Below, one piece after another: positions 23,599-31,094 of a stretch of DNA of 33,588 nucleotides. The notes beneath the pieces were generated by a model, which searched no databases, had not been told where the DNA came from, and worked only from the letters and a program-made list of their open reading frames with translations. This DNA comes from a bacterium. GTDB lineage: Bacteria > Eremiobacterota > Eremiobacteria > Baltobacterales > Baltobacteraceae. Both the position numbers and the translations under genes were made by a program. The stretch covers positions 1 through 33,588 of the forward strand of contig JAJYHP010000074.1 of NCBI GenBank assembly GCA_021784715.1. The letters run 5' to 3'. Each line of letters opens with the position of its first letter. The first letter of the stretch is position 1.

Positions 23599-24617
23599 AC
23601 CGGCACTATACCATCGCGACGTTGGGCTCGCACTCCGCGCTCCAAATCCTTAAAGGGGCGCGTGACGAAGGCTTCCGCACGTTGGCGATCACCAATCCGC
23701 AGACCGAGCGGCTCTATCGGTCCTTTCGCTTTGTCGACGAAGTCATGGTCCTGCCTTCGTATTCGGCGTTTCCGACGCTCTTCGAAGAGCTTCGAGCGCG
23801 CAAAGCCATCGTCGTCCCACACGGATCGTTTGTCGCCTATCTTTCGCCTGAAGAGCATAAGAAAATGACGATTCCGTATTTCGGGAATAAGGCCGTTCTG
23901 GATTGGGAGGCGAGTCGCGAACTGCAACGCGACTGGCTGACGCGTGCCGGCCTTCGCTTGCCGCGGCAATTCAAGAGCGGCGCCGAGATCGATCGCCCGG
24001 TTATCGTCAAACTCTACGGTGCCGCAGGCGGTAAAGGTTATATGTTTATTCGCGACGCCGCCGACTTCGAAGAGCGCGCGGGTTCCCTCAAGGCCCAATA
24101 CACAATCCAGGAATACATCATCGGCGTTCCGCTCTACATACACTATTTCTATTCCCCACTTTCGGGCGAACTCGAGATTATGTCGATGGATCGTCGTTAC
24201 GAGACCAACGTCGATTCGCTCGGCCGTATTCCTGCGGCGGCGCAAGAGGGGATGGACGTCGACCCATCCTACGTCGTGGTCGGCAATTCACCGGTGAGTC
24301 TGCGCGAGTCGATGCTCGCCGAGGCGCTGGAGATGGGAGATAACGTTATCCGCGTCAGTAAGGAAATCTGCGGTCCCAAAGGACTCTTCGGCGCTTTTTG
24401 CATCGAGACGATTATCACGCCGGATATGCATTTCTATATAATGGAAATTTCGGCGCGCATCGTCGCCGGAAGCAACCTGTTCATCGACGGGTCGCCGTAT
24501 TCGTATCTCAATTACTCCGAGCCGATGTCGACTGGGCGCCGTATCGCGCGCGAGATAAAAAACGCCCTTCTCGCATCGAACCTCCAGGCCGTTCTCGACG
24601 ATTCGAGCGTTCTTTAA
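23595..24617 (+). CDS. purP: PurP-type formate-dependent FAICAR synthetase, copy 1
   Basis: PurP forms FAICAR from AICAR, formate and ATP, replacing the folate-dependent PurH transformylase. It is chiefly known from archaea. The ATP-grasp protein (340 residues) shows IATLGSHSALQILKGARDEG, IVVPHGSFVAYL, IPYFGNKAVL, the glycine-rich ATP loop VIVKLYGAAGGKGYMF, IHYFYSPLSGELEIMSMDRRYET, PSYVVVGNSPVSLRES, and the metal-site segment EISARIVAGSN. These follow the Methanocaldococcus jannaschii PurP sequence closely as I remember it. The start ATG overlaps the PurS-like stop. The catalytic features are all present, so it is likely active. It sits between PurS-like and a second PurP-like gene in the purine block. 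Confidence 0.9.
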   Translation: MNRHYTIATLGSHSALQILKGARDEGFRTLAITNPQTERLYRSFRFVDEVMVLPSYSAFPTLFEELRARKAIVVPHGSFVAYLSPEEHKKMTIPYFGNKAVLDWEASRELQRDWLTRAGLRLPRQFKSGAEIDRPVIVKLYGAAGGKGYMFIRDAADFEERAGSLKAQYTIQEYIIGVPLYIHYFYSPLSGELEIMSMDRRYETNVDSLGRIPAAAQEGMDVDPSYVVVGNSPVSLRESMLAEALEMGDNVIRVSKEICGPKGLFGAFCIETIITPDMHFYIMEISARIVAGSNLFIDGSPYSYLNYSEPMSTGRRIAREIKNALLASNLQAVLDDSSVL

Positions 24618-24620
24618 CCG

Positions 24621-25763
24621 ATGACCCAATTTACGTCGGTTGAAGAGACGCTGCGAGGGTACGACCTCGATGCGTTGACGCTCTGCTCGATCGGAAGCCA
24701 TTCGGCGCTCGAAGTCGCCGCCGGGGCGCGATTGCGGGGCCTGCGGAATGTGGTAGTGACGGCTCGCGGACGCGAGCGCACCTATACCGAGCATTTCCGC
24801 CGCCGTGAAGGCGCGATTCCCCGCGGTTGCGTTGACGACGTCATCGAACTCGAGCGTTTCGCCGATTTGCTTGACGAGCGAGTGCAGCGCGAGTTGCTCG
24901 CGCGCAACGTCATCTTCTGCGCGAATCGCTCGTTCGAAGTCTACTTGCACCAGCACTTTAGCTACGACGAGATCGAGCGGCGTATGCTTGTTCCGTTTTT
25001 CGGAAACCGTTTTCTGCTCCGCGCCGAAGAACGCGATGAGGCGGGAAATCAGTACGAACTCCTAGCGAGGGCCGGTATACGCCATCCGCAACAATTCGCA
25101 TCGCCCGATGAGATCGATCGACTGGTGATGGTGAAGGCTCCGCACGCGCGCGTCCGTTTCGAGCGCGCCTTTTTTCTCTGCGCGAACCCGCGGCAATATC
25201 GAGAAGTGAGCGCTCGGCTCATCGCCGATGGCACTCTGGACGAGGCCGGACTTGCCGGAGCGGTTATCGAAGAGTTCGCGCTGGGGCCGTCGATCAATCT
25301 GAATTTTTTTTACTCGCCGCTGCTCGGCGAACTCGAGCTGATGGGGACCGATACCCGCCGTCAGACCAATCTCGAAGGTTTCCGCAACGTGCCGCCATCG
25401 GTGTACGAACAACTGCGCGACGTGCCGATGCGCCTAGAAGAAGCCGGGCATATCGCCGCGACGCTGACGGAGTCGACCTTGGAATCTGCTTTTTCGATGG
25501 GCGAGCGCTTCGTCGCCGCCGCACGCGAAGCCTTACCGCCAGGAACGATCGGACCATTTGCGCTGCAGTGCGCGATCGTCGCCGGCCCGCCGAAGGAATT
25601 TGTTTGTTACGACGTGTCGCTGCGCATACCGGGCTCCCCGGGAACGCGCTTTACGCCCTATTCGTCATACCGTTGGGGGCGCGACATTTCGGTCGGCGAG
25701 CGCATCGCGATGGAGTTGGATTTCGCACGCGGCGCCGGACGTTTGGCAGAGGTGTTAACATAA
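24621..25763 (+). CDS. PurP-like ATP-grasp protein, copy 2, with altered ATP loop
   Basis: This 380-residue paralog of the upstream gene starts three bases after it. The shared framework is clear: LCSIGSHSALEVAAGARLRG, VPFFGNRFLL, FFYSPLLGELELMGTDTRRQTN, PPGTIGPFALQC and ISVGERIAMEL. Key positions differ. The ATP-grasp loop reads VMVKAPHARVRFERAFF with no glycine pair, the substrate segment PHGS is ANRS, and the metal-site EISAR-AGSN is DVSLRIPGSPG. Some archaea also have a second PurP-like protein of this general type. It may be a non-catalytic partner, a FAICAR-related enzyme of different specificity, or a pathway regulator. Confidence 0.8.
   Translation: MTQFTSVEETLRGYDLDALTLCSIGSHSALEVAAGARLRGLRNVVVTARGRERTYTEHFRRREGAIPRGCVDDVIELERFADLLDERVQRELLARNVIFCANRSFEVYLHQHFSYDEIERRMLVPFFGNRFLLRAEERDEAGNQYELLARAGIRHPQQFASPDEIDRLVMVKAPHARVRFERAFFLCANPRQYREVSARLIADGTLDEAGLAGAVIEEFALGPSINLNFFYSPLLGELELMGTDTRRQTNLEGFRNVPPSVYEQLRDVPMRLEEAGHIAATLTESTLESAFSMGERFVAAAREALPPGTIGPFALQCAIVAGPPKEFVCYDVSLRIPGSPGTRFTPYSSYRWGRDISVGERIAMELDFARGAGRLAEVLT
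25756..25761 (+). promoter_or_regulatory. Possible -10 element for a leaderless guaA transcript
   Basis: TAACAT matches four of six positions of a -10 box and ends six bases before the guaA ATG, the same geometry as the ribBA promoter. There is no convincing -35 box at the right distance and no Shine-Dalgarno sequence, so this is suggestive only. Confidence 0.2.
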
Positions 25764-25767
25764 CCAT

Positions 25768-27306
25768 ATGAAGACCGTCGTAATTCTCGATTTTGGAGCG
25801 CAGTACAGCCAATTGATCGCGCGGCGCGTGCGCGAGGCCGGCTATTATTGCGAAATCGTTCCCTACGATCGACCGTGGAAAGATATACTGGCACTCGATC
25901 CGTCGGCGCTTGTGCTCTCCGGCGGACCGGAAAGCACGCTCGCACCGGGTGCGCCGAGCTGCGATCCTGCCGTCATTTCCGCCGGTCTTCCGATCTTGGG
26001 GATCTGTTACGGCATGCAGTTGATCGCGCGCGAAGTCGGTGCGGAGTTGGTCTCCGGCGGCGCCCCCGAATATGGGCCGGCGACGCTGCGCGTGCTCGAT
26101 GCGACGCACCCGTTACTCGCGGGGCTTCCGGAACAATCGCGCGTCTGGATGTCGCACGGCGATTCGGTGCAGCGTTTACCGGGCGATTTTACGGCGTTGG
26201 CGGCGACGCCGCGATGCGCGATCGCCGCGATCGGTAGTAAGAAACGGCGTATGGTCGGGGTGCAGTTCCATCCCGAGGTCGTCCATACCGAGTACGGAAA
26301 GCAGTTGATAGAGAACTTTCTCCGCGAGATAGCCGGGCTCGCTCCGAATTGGGCGATGGAGTCGTTCCTGGAAAACAGCATCGCCGCGATTCGCGAGCGC
26401 GTCGGGGGGCGTCGCGTCATCTGCGCGCTCTCGGGCGGTGTGGATTCGGCGGTTGCAGCGACGTTGGTGGCTCGCGCGATCGGCGAACAGCTCACCTGTA
26501 TCTTCGTCGATCACGGACTCTTGCGGAAAAATGAAGCGCGCGAGGTGTTGGCTGCTTTTCGAGACGTGCTCCACCTCAACGTCATCCACGTCGATGCCGC
26601 CGAACGTTTTCTCTCAAAGCTGGCCGGCGTCGAAGACCCCGAGCGCAAGCGCATTCTGATCGGGCATGAATTCATCGCGATATTCGAGGAAGAAGCGGCG
26701 AAGCTCTCCGATGTCGGATTTCTCGTTCAGGGAACGCTCTATCCCGACGTCATCGAGTCGAAGACGCCGCAGAGTAAAGCCGGCCATAAAATTAAATCGC
26801 ACCATAACGTCGGCGGCCTCCCCGAACATATGAACCTCGCTCTCGTCGAACCCCTGCGCTCGCTTTTCAAGGACGAGGTGCGCGCGCTCGGACGCGTGCT
26901 CGGCTTGCCGGAGCATATCGTTGCACGCCAGCCCTTTCCGGGCCCGGGTCTCGCGGTTCGCATTATCGGAGCGGTCGATGAGGAGCGCTTGCAGATCGTT
27001 CGCGAAGCCGATGCGATCGTGCGCGAGGAGATCGACCGCACGGCGCTCGATCCGCACCCCTGGCAGTATTTCGCCGTGCTGACGCCGGTGAAGTCGGTCG
27101 GTGTCATGGGCGACGGGCGCACCTATGCCAATCTCGTCGCGGTGCGTGCGATCGTTAGCGAAGACGGCATGACCGCCGACTGGGCGCGTCTGCCGCACGA
27201 TTTGCTCGCGCGCATCTCTACGCGCATCGTGAATGAGGTGCAGGGCGTCAATCGCATTGCCTACGATATCACGTCGAAGCCTCCGGCGACCGTGGAGTGG
27301 GAATGA
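25768..27306 (+). CDS. guaA: GMP synthase (glutamine-hydrolysing)
   Basis: This enzyme converts XMP to GMP with glutamine and ATP. The N-terminal class I amidotransferase has nucleophile Cys80 in LGICYGMQL and His in FHPEV. The ATP-pyrophosphatase domain has the P-loop ALSGGVDSAVAATL, and the C-terminal dimer domain ends in NEVQGVNRIAYDITSKPPATVEWE, the family's hallmark tail. The length is 512 residues, as usual. ATG 25768 starts the conserved sequence, four bases after the PurP-like stop. The stop overlaps the purD start. Confidence 0.97.
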   Translation: MKTVVILDFGAQYSQLIARRVREAGYYCEIVPYDRPWKDILALDPSALVLSGGPESTLAPGAPSCDPAVISAGLPILGICYGMQLIAREVGAELVSGGAPEYGPATLRVLDATHPLLAGLPEQSRVWMSHGDSVQRLPGDFTALAATPRCAIAAIGSKKRRMVGVQFHPEVVHTEYGKQLIENFLREIAGLAPNWAMESFLENSIAAIRERVGGRRVICALSGGVDSAVAATLVARAIGEQLTCIFVDHGLLRKNEAREVLAAFRDVLHLNVIHVDAAERFLSKLAGVEDPERKRILIGHEFIAIFEEEAAKLSDVGFLVQGTLYPDVIESKTPQSKAGHKIKSHHNVGGLPEHMNLALVEPLRSLFKDEVRALGRVLGLPEHIVARQPFPGPGLAVRIIGAVDEERLQIVREADAIVREEIDRTALDPHPWQYFAVLTPVKSVGVMGDGRTYANLVAVRAIVSEDGMTADWARLPHDLLARISTRIVNEVQGVNRIAYDITSKPPATVEWE

Positions 27307-28574
27307 TGCGGATACTCATCATCGGCAACGGAGCTCGCGAGGATGCGCTCGGGCGGCGCATCGCGGAATCGCCTTCCTGCGAAGCGCTGTTCATTGCGCC
27401 GGGAAATGCCGGAACCTCGCTCTACGGGACGAATTGGAATATCGCGGTCACCGATGCAAAGGCGCTCGCGCAACGCGCACTTGAAGAGCGTATCGATCTC
27501 GTCGTTATCGGGCCCGAGACGGCGATCGCCGCCGGAGTCGCCGATCGGGCGCGTGAGGCCGGTCTCTCCGTATTCGGACCGAGTCGTTCGATCGGTCGAC
27601 TCGAGAGTTCGAAGAGTTTCGCAAAGCGGTTCATGGAGCGCAACGGCGTCCCGACCGCACGGTACGCCGTCGTGCACACGCTCGACACGGCACGCAAAGT
27701 GCTCGCATCGTGGGGCGAACGCGGCGTCGTCGTCAAAGCCGATGGCTTAGCCGCCGGCAAAGGAGTCGTCGTTACCTCGGGGCCCTCGGAAGCAGAAGCG
27801 TTGCTGGCGCGTTGGTACGGCGAACGAGCGATTCCCGGCGGCGGATCCGATATCGTTCTTGAAGAGCGCTTGGTGGGGCGCGAGCTCTCGGTCTTTGCAC
27901 TCTGCGACGGGCGCGCGATGATGCCGTTTATCGCTGCGTGCGATTATAAACGCGCCGGCGACGGCGACACCGGGCCGAATACCGGCGGGATGGGTGCCTA
28001 TTCTCCGCCGTACGGTTTTCCCGAGGGATATATGGATATCGTGCGCGAGCAGGTCTTTGCGCCGATGCTGCGTGGATTGGCCGCGGAAAACGAACGCTAC
28101 GTCGGCGTTCTCTATGCGGGCCTCATGTGGTGCGCGGACGGGCCGAAGGTCATCGAGTTCAACGTGCGTTTCGGCGATCCCGAGACGCAGGCAATTCTCC
28201 CGCGCATCGGCGGTGATTTTGCAGCGTTGCTGAAATCCTGTGCCGACGGCGCGCTCGATCTCTCCGTCGCTCGCGTCAATCCCGAAGCGTGCGTCGGGGT
28301 CGTGCTGGCGAGCTCGCGCTATCCGCTCGAGAGCACACCGGTCGCCGACCTTCCGGCGCAGGTGCCGCTACCCGACGGTGTGCAGCTCTTTTGGGGCGCC
28401 TCGCAGCTCGTCGACGGCGCGGTCAGCAGTTCGGGCGGGCGCGTGCTCACGGTGAGTGCCGTCGGCGCGACGCTCGAAGAAGCGCGCGGGCGCGCTTACG
28501 AGGGCGTGCGGATGCTCCGCGAACGCTTCGGCGAAGCGAACCTCACGTTTCGCACCGATATCGCCCGGTTTTAA
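27303..28574 (+). CDS. purD: Phosphoribosylamine-glycine ligase
   Basis: PurD is an ATP-grasp enzyme for the second step of purine synthesis. Motifs are VVKADGLAAGKGVVV, NTGGMGAYSPP and FNVRFGDPETQAILPR. The N-terminal loop reads GNGAREDALGRR where most homologues have GGREHAL, with the His replaced by Asp. The predicted length is 423 residues. ATG 27303 overlaps the guaA stop (ATGA); the ATG at 27306 is an equally possible start. Its stop TAA shares the palindrome TTAA with the convergent CLC gene. Confidence 0.95.
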   Translation: MMRILIIGNGAREDALGRRIAESPSCEALFIAPGNAGTSLYGTNWNIAVTDAKALAQRALEERIDLVVIGPETAIAAGVADRAREAGLSVFGPSRSIGRLESSKSFAKRFMERNGVPTARYAVVHTLDTARKVLASWGERGVVVKADGLAAGKGVVVTSGPSEAEALLARWYGERAIPGGGSDIVLEERLVGRELSVFALCDGRAMMPFIAACDYKRAGDGDTGPNTGGMGAYSPPYGFPEGYMDIVREQVFAPMLRGLAAENERYVGVLYAGLMWCADGPKVIEFNVRFGDPETQAILPRIGGDFAALLKSCADGALDLSVARVNPEACVGVVLASSRYPLESTPVADLPAQVPLPDGVQLFWGASQLVDGAVSSSGGRVLTVSAVGATLEEARGRAYEGVRMLRERFGEANLTFRTDIARF

Positions 28575-30334
28575 CTGTTTCCGGCGCTGCGATAAGCAAG
28601 CAGCAGATCGCGCCGCGTGAGGATTCCGACGAGGATGCCGTTCTCGCCGAGCACGGGAAGCAAAGGCGTGTCGCTCTCGGCCATCAGTTCGGCAGCGCGA
28701 TCGAGTGTGTCGCTCGGTGCGAGCGCGCCGGGGTGTAGATGGAGGATCGAACGCAGAGGCTCGGCTCCTCGCCGTTCGGTAGCAGCGCGTGCGAGATCGA
28801 GCGCGGTCACGACGCCGACGAACCGCTCGCCGTCGCAGACGGGGATCGCGAGTTCGTTCTCGTCGCGATCCTCATCGATTGCAGCGGCGATCGTTCCGTC
28901 GGCCTGCGCGATAACCGGTGCCTTGCGCGTGTATGCGGCGACCGTAAGGCGAGAAAAGAAGCCGGGGTTACGGGCCTTTTTCCAATCGATGCCACGGCGG
29001 AGCAGCTTCTGTTCGTAGACCGTCGCACCGAGTAAACGGCGGCCGAGCAGCGAAGCGATGACGACGGTGACCATCAGCGGTAGGATGATGGTATAGTCGC
29101 TCGACATCTCGAACACGATCATGATCGCCGTGATCGGCGCCTCCGCCGCTGCGGCAAAGAGCGCGGCCATTGCGACGAGGCCGTAGGCCGCCGCCGGCCC
29201 GGTCCAGAGCGGGAAGAGCGCGTGGACGATACGTCCGTATCCATCGCCGAGAAAGGCGCCGATAAAGAGCGATGGAGCAAAGACGCCGCCGGAGCCGCCG
29301 CTTCCGAGCGTCAACGAAGTTGCCAGCGGCTTGAGTGCCGCGAGAAGAAAGGCGTGCGGTGCAGCGACATGTTCGTAGAGAACCTGCTGAATCGAATCGT
29401 AGCCGACGCCGAAGACCTGCGGGAACCATATGCCGATCGCTCCTACGCAGGCAAATCCGAGTGCTCCCTTCGCCCACGCGGGTAGCCCCACGGCCTCGAA
29501 GCGATCCTCGACGGCGTAGAGTAACTTGACGAACCCGGTCGCCCACACCGCAGCGAGAACGCCCAACACGCCGTAGAGAAGCAATTCCCACGGCGAGACG
29601 AGTTGGAAGCCGGCGGCATTAAACGATGGATGATTGCCCAAGAACGCACGCCCGATCACCGCGGAGATCACCGAGGCGACGACGATCGCTGCGAACGAAC
29701 GCGGGGCGAACTCGCCGAGAATCACCTCGGCAGCGAAGAATACCCCGCCGATCGGCGCATTAAAGGTCGCTGAGATACCCGCGGCGGCGCCGCAAGCAAC
29801 GAGCGTCCGGACGACCGATGCAGGGGCTTTGGCCGCTTGTCCAAGCACCGAGCCGATCGCCGACCCGATCTGCACGATCGGTCCCTCGCGACCGCAACTG
29901 CCGCCGAAACCGATTGAGGTCGCCGAAGCAATCGACTTGATGGCAATGATGCGCGGCCTCATGACCCCGCCGCGCAGCGCGACTGCTTCCATGACCTCAG
30001 GCACGCCGTGCCCCTTCGCCTCGGGAGCAAAACGCACGGTGATGTATGCGGAAATGCTGCCGCCGATCGCCAAAAGAAGAATGAGGCCGATAGGGCCGAG
30101 ATGCGCTTCGAAGAATGGCAGCAGCTGACCGAACGCCAGCCAGCCCGCTCCGGCGATCATTTCACGGAAGAGGACGGCACCGAGCCCCCCGCCGACCCCG
30201 ACCAGAACCGCCGCGGCGATCATAAAGGCGCTCTGAGAAACCAAAAAGCGCCCGACCCGTAAGACGTAGGCCGTTCCTTTCGGTTCGAAGGCAAAGCGCA
30301 TGAGGGCGTGTTCTTGCGGCGGCTCGGAAATCAC
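28571..30334 (-). CDS. CLC-family chloride channel with two CBS domains
   Basis: The first 430 or so residues are a multi-helix CLC membrane domain. Conserved segments are KGHGVPEV (residue 109 is His where the E. coli protein has selectivity Ser107), GREGPIVQIG with gating Glu150, GSGGVFAPSLFIG, and the LGATVYEQ tyrosine. At the position of the E. coli proton glutamate (E203) the chain has Val204 (FFAAEVILG), as in vertebrate CLC channels, suggesting a channel more than a proton antiporter. The C-terminus carries two CBS domains (ENELAIPVCD, then TPLLPVLGENGILVGILTRRD), which often bind adenine nucleotides. It is 587 residues. GTG 30334 is the annotated start; ATG 30301 is an alternative. 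The stop overlaps purD by a shared TTAA. Confidence 0.92.
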   Translation of the reverse strand: MISEPPQEHALMRFAFEPKGTAYVLRVGRFLVSQSAFMIAAAVLVGVGGGLGAVLFREMIAGAGWLAFGQLLPFFEAHLGPIGLILLLAIGGSISAYITVRFAPEAKGHGVPEVMEAVALRGGVMRPRIIAIKSIASATSIGFGGSCGREGPIVQIGSAIGSVLGQAAKAPASVVRTLVACGAAAGISATFNAPIGGVFFAAEVILGEFAPRSFAAIVVASVISAVIGRAFLGNHPSFNAAGFQLVSPWELLLYGVLGVLAAVWATGFVKLLYAVEDRFEAVGLPAWAKGALGFACVGAIGIWFPQVFGVGYDSIQQVLYEHVAAPHAFLLAALKPLATSLTLGSGGSGGVFAPSLFIGAFLGDGYGRIVHALFPLWTGPAAAYGLVAMAALFAAAAEAPITAIMIVFEMSSDYTIILPLMVTVVIASLLGRRLLGATVYEQKLLRRGIDWKKARNPGFFSRLTVAAYTRKAPVIAQADGTIAAAIDEDRDENELAIPVCDGERFVGVVTALDLARAATERRGAEPLRSILHLHPGALAPSDTLDRAAELMAESDTPLLPVLGENGILVGILTRRDLLLAYRSAGNS

Positions 30335-30408
30335 TGCGTCGCCATCGACGCTTGCTATCGGCAGGGGGGGCGCAAGGTGAAGGGAACCTTAATGCCCCGA
30401 TGAGCGAT

Positions 30409-30414
30409 TATAGA
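30409..30414 (+). promoter_or_regulatory. Possible -10 element upstream of the Bax-inhibitor-like gene
   Basis: TATAGA matches four of six -10 positions and ends five bases before ATG 30420. It lies in the 85-base divergent gap between the CLC gene and this gene. No good -35 hexamer was found at 16-18 bases, so the call is weak. Confidence 0.2.
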
Positions 30415-30419
30415 GAGTG

Positions 30420-31085
30420 ATGAATTACCGCTTACCATCCTCGTCTCCGTATGGAGCGACGGCGTCGACGCCGGCACTGCTGAGCCAAGTGCTCGGCATC
30501 ACCGGGCTCGGGCTCTGTATCACCGCGCTCGCCGCCTATCTCTTTCGCGATATGGCACCCGGCATTTTCGCGATCGGGGCACTGATCGGTGGATTTATTC
30601 TGCTTTTCGCCATCGGTCGCATGAGCGCCACGAACGAACCTCTCGCGCTGATGCTGTTCTACGTCTTTACCTTTCTGGAAGGCATCGGTATCGCGCCGAC
30701 GATCGCCTACTACGCGCACATTGACGGCCCCAGCGTCGTCGTGAACGCGGCGCTCACGACCGGGCTCGGCATGCTCGGGCTCGGCGCGATCGTCTATGCG
30801 ACGACCTTTGATTTCCGCCGTCTCTACGGCGTGCTGATGATGGCCCTGATGGCGATTATCGTGATCAGTATCGTTTCGATCTTCGTTCATTTCGTCTCGC
30901 CGACCGCGATCTCGTGGGTGGTCCTCGTCATCTTTGCAGGGCTAACGCTTGCCGATTTCGCGCGTATTCGGGCCGGTGGCAGCGGATCGAGCGCGGTGAT
31001 GCTCGCGATTAGCATCTATCTCGACGCGATCAACATTTTTCTCGCGCTGTTGCAAATCTTCGGCGGCCGCCGCTCAAACGATTAG
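30420..31085 (+). CDS. Bax inhibitor-1/YccA family membrane protein
   Basis: This 221-residue protein is almost wholly hydrophobic with about seven membrane helices (for example LLSQVLGITGLGLCITALAA, IFAIGALIGGFILLFAIGRM and FYVFTFLEGIGIAPTIAYYA). It has the family's charged pattern TTFDFRRLYGVLMMA and the closing LAISIYLDAINIFLALLQIFGGR. Bacterial homologues (YccA, YetJ) are membrane proteins linked to calcium leak or protease modulation; the function here is unknown. ATG 30420 was chosen over the GTG three bases upstream. It runs divergently from the CLC gene and purF starts nine bases after its stop, suggesting co-transcription. Confidence 0.85.
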   Translation: MNYRLPSSSPYGATASTPALLSQVLGITGLGLCITALAAYLFRDMAPGIFAIGALIGGFILLFAIGRMSATNEPLALMLFYVFTFLEGIGIAPTIAYYAHIDGPSVVVNAALTTGLGMLGLGAIVYATTFDFRRLYGVLMMALMAIIVISIVSIFVHFVSPTAISWVVLVIFAGLTLADFARIRAGGSGSSAVMLAISIYLDAINIFLALLQIFGGRRSND

Positions 31086-31094
31086 CAACCGAAC

